Positions 14,838 to 23,662 are shown, counted from the stretch's first letter. The stretch: DNA of 39,525 bases from REEB76 sp049698775 (GCA_049698775.1 JBAVYM010000006.1:1-39525); one strand, 5' to 3'. The notes: generated by a model from the sequence alone, not told the origin. Numbers and translations are program-made.

Positions 14838-14878
14838 ATACACTCACCCAGCTCGGCTGGGTGGATGCGTTTGTGTAT
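14838..14878 (+). promoter_or_regulatory. Nested stem just upstream of the mfd start
   Basis: CACCCAGC (14845-14852) pairs perfectly with GCTGGGTG (14856-14863) around TCG. An outer stem, ATACAC (14838-14843) with GTGTAT (14873-14878), ends 7 nt before the mfd ATG, next to the weak TGGAAA ribosome-binding region. It could influence translation of mfd; there is no T-run for termination. Confidence 0.35.
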
Positions 14879-14885
14879 CTGGAAA

Positions 14886-17800
14886 ATGAGCAACCATCCC
14901 CTTAAACCTGTATTGCCTGACGAGCAGCATCCGCTGGTGCGCTGGGGCCAGTTGTACGGCAGCAGCACTGCGCTGGTACTGGCGGAGGCCGCACAGCAGT
15001 CCACTGCACCGCTGTTACTGGTGACACCCGAGGCCCGCGAAGCGGAACGGCTGGTGGACGAACTGCGCTTTTACATCGGCGATCAGCCACTGTCGGTGAT
15101 GCCGTTCCCCGACTGGGAAACCCTGCCCTACGATCTGTTTTCGCCTCATCAGGACATCATTTCCGAGCGCTTGGCCGCGCTCGCAAAAGTACCAGAACTT
15201 AGACGCGGCATCGTGGTCATAGCCGCGGCGACACTCATGCTGCGCCTGCCACCGCCGGCCTACATATCGGGCAGTGCGTTTCTGCTCAAAACCGGCGATA
15301 AACTCAATCCCGCAGCCATGCGCCAGCGGCTCACTGCCGCCGGTTACGCCAGCGTCATCCAGGTCATGGAACACGGCGAGTTCGCGGTGCGCGGTGCGCT
15401 GCTGGACATTTTCCCCATGGGCAGCCCCGTGCCCTTCCGCATTGACCTGTTCGATGAGGAGATCGAAACCATCCGCCGCTTCGATCCGGAAACCCAGCTT
15501 TCCCAGGACCAGCTTGAGGAAATCAGACTGCTGCCGGCACGGGAATTTCCGCTCGATGAAGGCGGCATCCGTGGCTTCCGCCAGCGCTACCGCGCGCGCT
15601 TCGAAGGTGATCCGCAAAAAAATCCCGTTTACCGCGATGTGAGCAACGCTCGCGCACCCGGCGGCGTCGAATACTATGCGCCGTTGTTTTTCGATCAGAC
15701 CGCCAGCTTTTTGGATTACCTGCCGGCGAATACGCTGGTGGCGAGCCTGGAAGATACGGCGGGCGCGCTGCAACAAGCCTGGGCGCAGATCGCTGAGCGT
15801 CATGAGCAGCACCGGCATGATATCGAACGGCCGCTGCTCAAACCCGAGGAGCTGTGGCTGACCCCGGATGAAGCACAAAGCGCTCTGGCCGCACATCCGC
15901 GCATTGAAATGCAGAGCTTCGAGATTCCGGCCGGCGATGCCGTGAATTTCAATACCGCCGCGCCGCCACCGCTGCGGGTGGAAAGTCGCGCCGACGAGCC
16001 GGTGGCAAAACTTCTGGCATTCCTGCATGAATTCCCCGGCCGCGTGCTGTTCGCGGCGGAGTCCACCGGACGGCGCGAATACCTTTTGGAACTGCTGGCG
16101 CGCCGTGACCTCAAACCGACCAGCGTGGACAATTGGCCGGCGTTTCTGGCCAACAGTGCCCGCATTGCACTTTGCGTCGCGCCTTTGGAACGCGGTCTGC
16201 TGCTGCCGGAATCCGGCATGGCGCTCATCGCCGAGGAACAATTATTCGGCCAGCGCGCACGCCAATCGAGCCGTCGCGTTCGCAACCGCGATCCGGAAGC
16301 CATCATCCGCGACCTGGCGGCGCTCAGTGCAGGCGCACCGGTAGTGCATGAGGAACACGGCATCGGCCGCTATCTCGGTCTGCAACTGTTGGAACTGAAC
16401 GGCATCGAAACCGAATTCCTGACGCTTGAATATGCCGAAGGCGCCAAGCTCTACGTGCCAGTGTCCTCGCTGCACCTCATCACCCGCTACAGCGGCAGCG
16501 CGCCAGAAACTGCGCCGCTGCATCGTCTCGGCAGCGTCCAGTGGCAGAAGGCCAAGCGCCGTGCTGCCGAGCAGGTGCGCGACGTAGCGGCGGAATTGCT
16601 GGACATCTACGCTCGGCGCGCCGCACGTGAAGGGTTTGCCTTCAAATTCGGAGAGCCGGACTACCAAGCCTTCACCGAGAATTTTCCTTTCGATGAAACG
16701 CCCGATCAGGCGCAGGCCATCGAAGGCGTACTCACCGACATGCGCGCCGGCAAATCCATGGACCGGGTAGTGTGCGGCGACGTGGGCTTCGGCAAGACCG
16801 AAGTGGCGTTACGTGCGGCCTTCGTCGCGGTGCAGGGCGGCAAACAGGTGGCGCTGCTGGTGCCCACCACGCTTCTGGCCCAGCAACACGCCCAGACTTT
16901 CCACGACCGTTTCGCCGACTGGCCCGTGCGCATCGAGGTGCTATCGCGCTTCCGCACCGGCAAGCAACTGCACGCCACGATTCAGGACATTGCCGCCGGC
17001 AAAGTGGATATCGTCATCGGAACCCACGCCTTGCTACGGGACCAACTGAAATTCAAGGATCTGGGATTGGTGATTATTGACGAGGAGCACCGCTTCGGCG
17101 TGCGCCACAAGGAGCAACTCAAGAAACTGCGCGCCGACGTGGACATGCTCACGCTCACCGCCACGCCCATTCCGCGCACGCTCAACATGTCACTCGCCGG
17201 CCTGCGGGATTTGTCCATCATTGCCACCCCCCCGGTAGAGCGTCTGGCGGTCAAAACCTTCGTGAGCGAATGGCAAGACGCGCTCATCCAGGAGGCCTGC
17301 CTGCGCGAAATCAAGCGCGGCGGCCAGGTGTACTTCGTGCACAACAGCGTGGACAGCATCGAGAAAACCGCTGCTGGAATCGCCAAGCTGGTGCCCGGCG
17401 CCGAGGTGCGCATCGCCCACGGCCAGATGCACGAGCGCGAGCTGGAGCAGGTGATGCTGGATTTCTACCACCGGCGTTTCAACATCCTGGTGTGTACCAC
17501 CATCATCGAAAGCGGCATTGACGTGCCGACCGCGAACACCATCGTCATTCACCGCGCCGACAAGCTCGGTTTGGCGCAGTTGCACCAGTTGCGTGGCCGC
17601 GTGGGCCGCTCCCACCACCGTGCCTACGCCTATCTCATTATCCCGCCCAGGAGTCTTCTCACCGCCGACGCGGTGAAGCGGCTGGAAGCAATTGAATCTC
17701 TGGAAGAACTGGGCGCTGGATTTACACTCGCCACCCACGACCTCGAAATCCGCGGCGCGGGCGAATTACTGGGCGAGGAACAAAGCGGCCAGATCCAGGA

Positions 17801-18344
17801 AGTCGGTTTCACGCTCTACACCGAGCTGCTGGAGCGTGCGGTGCGCGCGCTCAAGGCCGGCAAACCGGCGGACCTCGAGGCCCCGACCGAGCACGGGCCA
17901 GAAATTGACCTGCACCTGCCGGCGCTGCTGCCGGCCGATTACATCGGCGACGTGCACCTGCGCCTCACGCTCTACAAGCGCATCGCCGATTGCAAAACGG
18001 ATGAGGACTTGTGCGATTTGCAGGTGGAAATGATTGACCGCTTCGGCCTGCTGCCGCCGCCTGCCAGGACGCTGTTCCGCATCGCGGAGCTCAGGCTCAA
18101 GGCCGCGCCGCTCGGCGTGCGCAAGATCGAAGCCGGACACAGCGGCGGCCGCATCAGCTTCAACGACACCCCCAACGTGGACCCCGGCACGGTCATCCGC
18201 CTGATCCAGCAGCAGCCGCAACACTACAAGCTGGACGGCAGCAACCGCCTGCGTTTCCTGCTGGACCTCGACGATCCCGAACGCCGCATCAACAGCGTCG
18301 GAGTCCTGCTCGACACCCTCGCCCGCAAGGCCGCGGCTGCGTGA
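14886..18344 (+). CDS. mfd: Transcription-repair coupling factor Mfd
   Basis: A DNA translocase that removes RNA polymerase stalled at lesions and recruits UvrA. The 1152-residue length is close to E. coli (1148). In order: the UvrB-like N-terminal part (PFPDWETLPYDLFSPH near residue 65), the polymerase-binding CarD-like domain with VVHEEHGIGRYLGL (~485), and the RecG-like motor with Walker A GDVGFGKTE (~630), the DEEH box in IIDEEHRFGVRHKEQ (~731), TATPIPRTL and RGRVGRSHHRAYAYL. The C-terminal domain is complete. The ATG at 14886 is chosen over 14865 because MSNHPLKPVLP is a normal N-terminus; its ribosome-binding site is weak. A nested stem lies just upstream. Confidence 0.98.
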   Translation: MSNHPLKPVLPDEQHPLVRWGQLYGSSTALVLAEAAQQSTAPLLLVTPEAREAERLVDELRFYIGDQPLSVMPFPDWETLPYDLFSPHQDIISERLAALAKVPELRRGIVVIAAATLMLRLPPPAYISGSAFLLKTGDKLNPAAMRQRLTAAGYASVIQVMEHGEFAVRGALLDIFPMGSPVPFRIDLFDEEIETIRRFDPETQLSQDQLEEIRLLPAREFPLDEGGIRGFRQRYRARFEGDPQKNPVYRDVSNARAPGGVEYYAPLFFDQTASFLDYLPANTLVASLEDTAGALQQAWAQIAERHEQHRHDIERPLLKPEELWLTPDEAQSALAAHPRIEMQSFEIPAGDAVNFNTAAPPPLRVESRADEPVAKLLAFLHEFPGRVLFAAESTGRREYLLELLARRDLKPTSVDNWPAFLANSARIALCVAPLERGLLLPESGMALIAEEQLFGQRARQSSRRVRNRDPEAIIRDLAALSAGAPVVHEEHGIGRYLGLQLLELNGIETEFLTLEYAEGAKLYVPVSSLHLITRYSGSAPETAPLHRLGSVQWQKAKRRAAEQVRDVAAELLDIYARRAAREGFAFKFGEPDYQAFTENFPFDETPDQAQAIEGVLTDMRAGKSMDRVVCGDVGFGKTEVALRAAFVAVQGGKQVALLVPTTLLAQQHAQTFHDRFADWPVRIEVLSRFRTGKQLHATIQDIAAGKVDIVIGTHALLRDQLKFKDLGLVIIDEEHRFGVRHKEQLKKLRADVDMLTLTATPIPRTLNMSLAGLRDLSIIATPPVERLAVKTFVSEWQDALIQEACLREIKRGGQVYFVHNSVDSIEKTAAGIAKLVPGAEVRIAHGQMHERELEQVMLDFYHRRFNILVCTTIIESGIDVPTANTIVIHRADKLGLAQLHQLRGRVGRSHHRAYAYLIIPPRSLLTADAVKRLEAIESLEELGAGFTLATHDLEIRGAGELLGEEQSGQIQEVGFTLYTELLERAVRALKAGKPADLEAPTEHGPEIDLHLPALLPADYIGDVHLRLTLYKRIADCKTDEDLCDLQVEMIDRFGLLPPPARTLFRIAELRLKAAPLGVRKIEAGHSGGRISFNDTPNVDPGTVIRLIQQQPQHYKLDGSNRLRFLLDLDDPERRINSVGVLLDTLARKAAAA

Positions 18345-18371
18345 AGCCCGTCCGGCCGAATAGGCGCCGTA

Positions 18372-18420
18372 GGGTGCATTTATGCACGTCGAGACAAAAG
18401 GATGGTGCACAAGCGCACCC
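18372..18420. repeat. GGGTGC...GCACCC inverted repeat
   Basis: GGGTGC (18372-18377) and GCACCC (18415-18420) flank TGCAT/ATGCA (18375-18386) and GGTGC/GCACC (18404-18419). The GTAGGGTGC opening is typical of a class of dispersed intergenic repeats. Confidence 0.45.
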
Positions 18421-18432
18421 CGCAAGATTCAA

Positions 18433-18502
18433 TGTCATTGCGAGCGCAGCGCAGCAATCCCGTGACCAGATTGCTTCGGCCGGGAGCGGCCTCGCAATGA
18501 CA
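18433..18502. repeat. 70-bp repeat with TGTCATTGCGAG ends
   Basis: TGTCATTGCGAG (18433-18444) and CTCGCAATGACA (18491-18502) are perfect 12-bp terminal inverted repeats. An inner GCAATC/GATTGC pair adds a second stem. The pattern GTCATTGCGAG-CGCAGCGCAGCAATC is a well-known dispersed element type in many bacteria. Confidence 0.6.
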
Positions 18503-18530
18503 GCAACGAATTGTGGGAGCGGCCTCCGAC

Positions 18531-18544
18531 GTACAGGGATGTAC
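18531..18544. repeat. GTACAGGGATGTAC motif
   Basis: A palindrome-like 14-mer sharing the 12-bp core TACAGGGATGTA with 13619-13630 in the aguA-aguB gap, 4.9 kb away. Shared use in two composite repeat regions suggests a genome-wide motif. Confidence 0.5.
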
Positions 18545-18604
18545 AAGTGCTGCAAGAGGCAGGAGCCGAGAGCAGCCGGCCGCGATTCTCAGATTCCAAA
18601 CTTT

Positions 18605-18742
18605 GGGCCCTCGCCCACCGGGAGAGAGGCGGGGGTGAGGGCCCGGAACGCCACGAAGTTCCATCTGGTTCAACGCTTGCCTGTCGCGAAGTGCCGGGCC
18701 CTCATCCGGCGCTGCGCGCCACCTTCTCCCGGAGGGAGAAGG
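18605..18742. repeat. Paired GGGCCCTC / CCTTCTCCC repeats
   Basis: GGGCCCTC (18605-18612) pairs with GAGGGCCC (18637-18644). GAGGGCCCGG (18637-18646) also pairs with CCGGGCCCTC (18694-18703), so alternative stems exist. CCTTCTCCC (18722-18730) and GGGAGAAGG (18734-18742) form a perfect 9-bp hairpin with a GGA loop. The CCCTCATCCGGCGCTGCGCGCC segment is of a widespread repeat type. Confidence 0.55.
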
Positions 18743-18788
18743 AAAAGAAATGATATAGATGTCGGGCTTCGAGAGACCTCAGCCCAAC

Positions 18789-20597
18789 CTACTGCACGGT
18801 GACGGTGGTGTATTTCTTCGAGAGCGCCTCGAAGCGCGGATTGCCGTGCAGCGCGCGGTACATCGTATTGATGGCGAGGTCGTTGCAGCCGACCGGATCG
18901 GCCGGACAGGAGCTTTCCAGCAGGTCCAGCGCCGGCGCGGTCTCACCGAGCGCGAGCTGGAGTTGCAGGAGATTGCTCGCGACATCCTGATTGGACTGGT
19001 GGTCGGCGAGCGCTTGCAGCGCCGCCAGCGCCTGCGGACGCAACGCGGGATCGGCGAGCGCGCGGTAAGTCAGCCGGCCGGCGTTTACTTGTTGCCTATC
19101 CAGCGGCGTCGAGGGTTTCACCAAGTCGAACGCCGCGACCATCCGGTCGTACTGGTGCACTTGCTGGTACGCAAAGGCGAGGCCGAACGCGCTGTCCACG
19201 TCCTTCGGATCGAGCTTGAGCAGCGTTTCAGCCGCTTCGATCTCCTGCGCCCAGTCGCCGAGATCCTGGGCAAACACCATCAGATTGTTCCAGGCGGCCT
19301 CGCTTGCGGGATCGAGCAGCGTGGCTTCCTTGGTTTCGGCCAGCGCCTCCTTCAGCGTCAGCATGTTGCCGTAAGCGACATGCGCGCCCGCATTGCTGGG
19401 ATCGAGCGCCAGCGCCTTTTGGTAATCCGCACGCGCCTTGGCCAAATCGGGCGGATCGCTGCTGGATAACGCATTGCCCAGTGCCACCCAGCCGTCGGCG
19501 TTGCGCGGGTCGAGCGCGATGGCCTGCTCCGCTTCCGCGCGCGCCCTCGGCAGCGTCGCCTTGAGCGGCAGGTCGGAGTGCGCGGTCAGGTTGAGCAGCG
19601 TGCGCGAAAGCAGCGCGTGCGCGTCGGCGTAGCCGGGATCGAGCGCGATGGCCTGCTCGAACAGTTTCTGCGCGGCGGCGATATTCGCCGCGTTCTCGCT
19701 CGATTCCAGCGCGCGGCCTTTCAGCACCCATTCGTGGGCTTCGGGGTTGCTGGTGCCGCCCTGGGGTAAGTCGGTTTGGTCGAACCTGACCTTGAGGGCG
19801 TTGGCGATGGCTTCCGAAACCTGGTCCTGCAGCTTGAAAATATCGGCGAATGCAGCGTCGTAATGCGCCGACCACAGTTGCCGGCCGGTAACGGTACTGA
19901 CCAACTCGGTCGTGACCCGCACTTCGTCGCCCGCGCGCTGGATGCTGCCGTCGAGAACGTGTGCAACATCGAGCGCCTTGCCGACTTCGCACGCGGTCTG
20001 CTCCGGGTCGCGAAACGTGGATGCGGTGTCCCAGGCAATCACGGTGAGGCTGGTGTTCTGGCCGAGCGCGTTGGTGAGTTCTTCGGTGATGCCGTCGCTG
20101 AAGTATTGCTGCTTGGCGTCGCCGCTCAGGTTCTTGAATGGCAGCACCGCGATGGAATCGGCGGGCGGATTGAAGGCGGGCGTAACGGGTTTCGCAGGTG
20201 GCTGGGCCGCGATTTGCGCCGTAGCCTGCTCTGCAGCCAAGCGTGCTACATGCCGTTCTGAAAAGCGGAAGGCGTAAATTCCGGACACCACCACCGCCGC
20301 AATGACGATAGGCGTGACGATGGCGCCTAGCTTCCAGTGCCGCCGCTGCCAGAGAGTCTGGGTAGTAGTATCCGTGGGCTTGACCAGCAACCAGGCCAGC
20401 ACGAGGGCAACCGGAAACCCCGCAATCAGAATGATGATGACCGCCGGCACCGCCGTTGCCCAGCCGAAATACGGGAAGGCACGGGCGACGACCTGAATCA
20501 GTACCGCGATAGCCGTGCCATAGCCCACCGCCACCCGGTAGATGTGGTGCTGCTTCAGGCGCGCGAACAAGCCCGGTTGGCTGTCGCTGGATTCCAT
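18789..20597 (-). CDS. Membrane protein with FlgO/TolB-like domain and TPR repeats
   Basis: A 602-residue protein. Three hydrophobic helices (~22-42, 48-72, 90-110) form the N-terminal part. Residues ~145-290 match the FlgO-like domain often found in adenylate-cyclase-associated and CadC-like proteins: SIAVLPFKNLSGDAKQQYFS and DGITEELTNALG, then VDGSIQ-type DGSIQRAGDEVRVTTELV. From ~300 on there are repeated TPR-like helices with ALDPxxADA patterns. No cyclase, DNA-binding or kinase domain is present, so it probably scaffolds or senses, with the domain order placing the repeats outside or inside depending on topology. It is convergent with mfd, separated by repeat DNA, and divergent from csiV. 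Substrate and partner are unknown. Confidence 0.82.
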   Translation of the reverse strand: MESSDSQPGLFARLKQHHIYRVAVGYGTAIAVLIQVVARAFPYFGWATAVPAVIIILIAGFPVALVLAWLLVKPTDTTTQTLWQRRHWKLGAIVTPIVIAAVVVSGIYAFRFSERHVARLAAEQATAQIAAQPPAKPVTPAFNPPADSIAVLPFKNLSGDAKQQYFSDGITEELTNALGQNTSLTVIAWDTASTFRDPEQTACEVGKALDVAHVLDGSIQRAGDEVRVTTELVSTVTGRQLWSAHYDAAFADIFKLQDQVSEAIANALKVRFDQTDLPQGGTSNPEAHEWVLKGRALESSENAANIAAAQKLFEQAIALDPGYADAHALLSRTLLNLTAHSDLPLKATLPRARAEAEQAIALDPRNADGWVALGNALSSSDPPDLAKARADYQKALALDPSNAGAHVAYGNMLTLKEALAETKEATLLDPASEAAWNNLMVFAQDLGDWAQEIEAAETLLKLDPKDVDSAFGLAFAYQQVHQYDRMVAAFDLVKPSTPLDRQQVNAGRLTYRALADPALRPQALAALQALADHQSNQDVASNLLQLQLALGETAPALDLLESSCPADPVGCNDLAINTMYRALHGNPRFEALSKKYTTVTVQ

Positions 20598-20674
20598 GGG
20601 TCACCAGCTACCTAGGGTTGATGATGCGCGGAATATTACCAGAACCCCGACCGGAGAAGCCTCGGGTCGCGGGC

Positions 20675-20680
20675 TATAAT
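20675..20680 (+). promoter_or_regulatory. Perfect -10 box upstream of csiV
   Basis: TATAAT at 20675-20680, with no good -35 at the expected distance (CGGAGA at 20652-20657). It overlaps the ATG at 20679 that opens the reading frame, which would then not be in the mRNA. This favours the TTG start at 20709. Confidence 0.4.
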
Positions 20681-20708
20681 GACCGCGTGCTCACGTCGGA
20701 ACGCTCAT

Positions 20709-21464
20709 TTGAAAACACTGCGCACTGGTTTAATGCTCGCTGCCCTGTTGCTCGTGGCTGCGCCGCCACTGGCGGCGGCTCCGCCGCCCGCGCCAACAGC
20801 AGTCGCGCCCAACTGGTACAACGTGGAGCTGATCGTGTTTGCCAATACCGACCCGCAGGCCGGCGTGCTGGAAAGTTGGCCCGCCGATCCCGGCACACCT
20901 GACTGGAATGATGCATTGCCGATAACGCCCGCTGGCAGCAAGCTGCCTTACATGCAACTGCCAGATACCGTCTTTCGCATGGACTACTCTTGGCGGAAAT
21001 TGCAGCGCTCTTCCGATTACGCGCCGCTGCTGCACCTCGCCTGGGCGCAGCCGGCGATTGACCGCGCCAGCGCGTTGTTCGTGCGCGTGGGCATGCCGCC
21101 CATAGCCATGGCAGCCGCGAGCGCTGGTTCGCTTGCGCCTGCCGCTGCCGCAAACACAGCGGTGAATGCGCCCAACTCGGTGTATGGCATCGCCAAGCTC
21201 AGCACCACCGGACTCTATCTGCATTTTGACCTGGACCTGGTGTATTGCGGTCCACCGGCCAAGCACCTGATCGCCTCAACCGCATCCCCTGCGCCGACGC
21301 CGGCCAATGCACCCTCCGCCTCCAGCACGACAGCCACAACAGCGCCGGCGTCCTGCCAGCCATACCGCCTGCGCGAGGACCGGCGCATTGACGCCGGCAA
21401 GCTGAATTATTTTGACAATCCCATGTTTGGCGTGCTGCTGCTGGTGACGCCGCGGGGAAAATAG
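20709..21464 (+). CDS. csiV: CsiV-family periplasmic protein
   Basis: A 251-residue secreted protein. With the TTG start at 20709 it begins (M)KTLRTGLMLAALLLVAAPPLAAA, a clean signal peptide. The mature part opens with WYNVELIVFAN, the family pattern of CsiV, and continues with LPDTVFRMDYSWRKLQRSSDYAPLLHLAW and a C-terminal LRLREDRRI-like segment (YRLREDRRIDAGKLNYFDNPMFG). CsiV is a peptidoglycan-binding protein needed for chromosomal D-amino-acid sensitivity phenotypes in Vibrio; its role here is inferred. Two Ala/Pro/Thr-rich inserts (~125-145 and ~200-225) are not part of the core. Location near mfd and nagZ is typical of the family. The longer start at 20679 overlaps a perfect -10 and is less likely. 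Confidence 0.72.
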   Translation: MKTLRTGLMLAALLLVAAPPLAAAPPPAPTAVAPNWYNVELIVFANTDPQAGVLESWPADPGTPDWNDALPITPAGSKLPYMQLPDTVFRMDYSWRKLQRSSDYAPLLHLAWAQPAIDRASALFVRVGMPPIAMAAASAGSLAPAAAANTAVNAPNSVYGIAKLSTTGLYLHFDLDLVYCGPPAKHLIASTASPAPTPANAPSASSTTATTAPASCQPYRLREDRRIDAGKLNYFDNPMFGVLLLVTPRGK

Positions 21465-21535
21465 TCACCCGCCTTGCAACAAGTCTCCCAGTGGTTGCCG
21501 TACTCGTCTGATCTCATCCGCTATACCTGGCATGC

Positions 21536-22579
21536 TCAAGTTTCCAGTTTGAATTCGCCGCTGGCATAGTGGCTTTCGAGCGCGGCGCGCGCCTCGCGCC
21601 ATTCGCGGCTGGCGTGCAGGTCCTGCCAGGAGACCGGTTCGCGGCCATGCAGGCGCGCGAGCCGCCACTGGCTCACCGGATTGGTGTATTCACTCAGTGC
21701 TTCCAGGATCGCCAGCACCCCGGCACGGTTGTTGCACACCGGCAGCATGTCACAACCCGCATCCAAAGCGGTACGCGCACGCTCCACGTAATCGCCCGCG
21801 CCGGCAGCGCCGCGCATGCTCAAATCGTCGCAGAACACCGCACCGTCAAAACCGAGCCGATCGCGCAATTCGTGTTCGATCCAGCGTCGCGACAGGCTCG
21901 CGGGTTGTGTGTCCATTGCCGGATACACGATGTGTGCCATCATCACGGCAGGCAATTCGAGGCCAATGAGGCGCTCGAAAGGTTTCAGGTCGTGGCGGAT
22001 GTCTTCCAGCGTCCGCTCGTCCACCGGCAGCATGTGGTGGGAATCGCCTTGCACCGCGCCATGTCCCGGAAAATGTTTTGCGGTGGCGGCCATACCGGCG
22101 CGACGCATGCCCAACAACCAGGCGCGGCCGAGTTCGCCCACGGTGTCGGCGGCGTGGTGGAAGGCACGGTCGCCGATGACGCTGTTCGTCGAATAATCCA
22201 GATCCAATACCGGCGCAAAACTCAGATCCAGATCCGCGGCGCGCAATTCCGCCGCCATCAGCCAGGCGGTGCTCTCGGCAAGTCTGCGCGCGGCCTCGGC
22301 ATCCTGGTCATGCAACCGGCCGAAAAGCCGTGCCGGCGGCAGGCCGGTAAATTGCGTGCGAAAGCGTTGCACGCGACCACCTTCCTGGTCCACCGCCACC
22401 AGCAAGCGCGGCGTGCGCAGTTCGTGGATGGCGGAGACCAGCGCACCGAGCTGATCTGGATCGGTATAGTTGTGGGTGAACAGGATTACACCGCCTGTCA
22501 GAGGGTGAGCCAGCACCTCGCGATCTTCGGCCACGAGCACCGTTCCGGCCACATCAACCATCAGCGGACCGAGACTCAC
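21536..22579 (-). CDS. nagZ: Beta-N-acetylhexosaminidase NagZ
   Basis: A cytoplasmic glycoside hydrolase family 3 enzyme that removes GlcNAc from GlcNAc-anhydromuropeptides during peptidoglycan recycling; its products can signal beta-lactamase induction. The 347 residues include LMVDVAGTVL at the N-terminus, LFTHNYTDPDQL, VDQEGGRVQRF, the hallmark KHFPGHGAVQGDSHHMLP carrying the Asp-His dyad, and DDLSMRGA with the nucleophile aspartate. The start at 22579 is GTG, giving the expected MSLGPLMVDV N-terminus. The gene is convergent with csiV (71 bp). Confidence 0.96.
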   Translation of the reverse strand: MSLGPLMVDVAGTVLVAEDREVLAHPLTGGVILFTHNYTDPDQLGALVSAIHELRTPRLLVAVDQEGGRVQRFRTQFTGLPPARLFGRLHDQDAEAARRLAESTAWLMAAELRAADLDLSFAPVLDLDYSTNSVIGDRAFHHAADTVGELGRAWLLGMRRAGMAATAKHFPGHGAVQGDSHHMLPVDERTLEDIRHDLKPFERLIGLELPAVMMAHIVYPAMDTQPASLSRRWIEHELRDRLGFDGAVFCDDLSMRGAAGAGDYVERARTALDAGCDMLPVCNNRAGVLAILEALSEYTNPVSQWRLARLHGREPVSWQDLHASREWREARAALESHYASGEFKLET

Positions 22580-22682
22580 GTTGATAGCCCGTGATGGCTA
22601 AACGCGGCGTTGCACAGCATAGAATTGGCAGGCATGGTCAGCACGGTAGACAGCGACCGATGTGCCATTGCATGCGTATCCA

Positions 22683-23480
22683 TCAGCCGCCCGGCACCTG
22701 ATCGGATTGTGGCGGCCACGCGGCCAAAAATTCCTTCAGATGGGCCTTGCCGGAACGGGTCAGGGTGTCGCGCACGCGCGCACATTCGCTGCGGTAACGC
22801 TGGGCGTCCAGCCGGCCGCGCATCAACTCGAAACGCAGGTATATAAGGTAGGTGTTGAGGGTATCGGTCTCGCAGTAATCCCGGATCCGGCCGATCCCGC
22901 CGGCCAGATACGTCTCCCACACCTTGCTGCCGTGCATGCCCAATTTTCCCGGCAGGCCACAGAGCTGCGCGATTTCGTCAAGCCGTGCCGCGCCGCGCAA
23001 CTGGAATCCGGCCAGCACGTCCATGAGGTCGGTGTGCCGCCAATGAAAACGGGACAGGTAGTTATTCCAGCGAAAGCTGTTATCGCTGTCACCGGTTTCC
23101 CAATAGCGCGGCGCGGCGATGCCGTGATGCAAGGTGCGGTAGTGCAGCACCGGCAGGTCGAAGCCACCGCCGTTCCAGGACACAAGATCGGGAGTGAATT
23201 TCTCAAGGCCCTCGTAAAACCGCAGGATCAGCTCGGCTTCGCCCGATTCCGGGCTGCCCAGGGACCAGAGCTTGAAATCATCGCCGCGCCGCAAGGCGAT
23301 GGCGATGGCCGCGACCCGGTGCAGATGCAGAGGCAGGAATTCGCTGCCGCCGGTTTCCTGACGGCGCTGCTGGAACATGGCGCGCGCGGTCTCCTCGTCC
23401 GACAGTCCATCCAGGCCGTACAACCGCCGGCCGGATTCCACATCCGGAACAGTTTCGATATCAAAGGCCAGAACATTCAT
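22683..23480 (-). CDS. PolB-type 3'-5' exonuclease-like protein
   Basis: A 265-residue DEDD-fold protein of the predicted PolB-like exonuclease family. Motif I is FDIETVPD (residues 5-12), motif II is SWNGGGFDLPVL and motif III is YCETDTLNTYL. A role in DNA or RNA degradation is expected but the biological substrate is not known. The frame extends 31 codons upstream; the ATG at 23480 is preferred since MNVLAFDIETVPD is the family N-terminus. It lies 103 bp upstream of nagZ on the same strand and is divergent from the hybrid kinase, 201 bp away. Confidence 0.87.
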   Translation of the reverse strand: MNVLAFDIETVPDVESGRRLYGLDGLSDEETARAMFQQRRQETGGSEFLPLHLHRVAAIAIALRRGDDFKLWSLGSPESGEAELILRFYEGLEKFTPDLVSWNGGGFDLPVLHYRTLHHGIAAPRYWETGDSDNSFRWNNYLSRFHWRHTDLMDVLAGFQLRGAARLDEIAQLCGLPGKLGMHGSKVWETYLAGGIGRIRDYCETDTLNTYLIYLRFELMRGRLDAQRYRSECARVRDTLTRSGKAHLKEFLAAWPPQSDQVPGG

Positions 23481-23662
23481 GCCGCACCCCGCGTCCAAGG
23501 CCGTCAGTGTAGCAAACCGCCACGGGCGGGGATGGAACCTTTGACCGCTGTAGGGAAAAACCGCACCATACACTGACCTTTACCCGAACCCTGGCATGTC
23601 AAACCGACTTCATACCGCCGCAACGCCTTCAGACATCCGGATTGCCGCGCGCACTGAACCGC

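Larger units (their letters stand above)
18345..18788. other. 444-bp gene-free, repeat-rich stretch
   Basis: No credible gene is present between mfd and the FlgO/TPR gene. The stretch is a mosaic of at least five short inverted-repeat elements, listed separately. Open frames across it translate the repeats (for example IASAAQQSRDQIASAGSGLA) and are not genes. No T-run terminator for mfd or for the opposing gene was seen, though several GC-rich stems could serve. Confidence 0.7.

Noticed and set aside
15015..16241. Long minus-strand open frame (408 codons) inside mfd
   Set aside because: It is antisense to a clearly intact mfd; the protein has no recognisable domain and the frame results from high GC content.
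18341..18802. Possible 153-codon gene in the mfd downstream gap
   Set aside because: The translation reads through dispersed repeats and has no gene-like features.
19228..20604. 458-codon minus-strand frame overlapping the FlgO/TPR gene
   Set aside because: It is the same strand in another frame; the translation is Arg/Ala/His-rich with no domain, while the other frame shows helices, FlgO and TPR motifs.
21569..22594. 341-codon plus-strand frame over nagZ
   Set aside because: Antisense to nagZ, which has all catalytic motifs.
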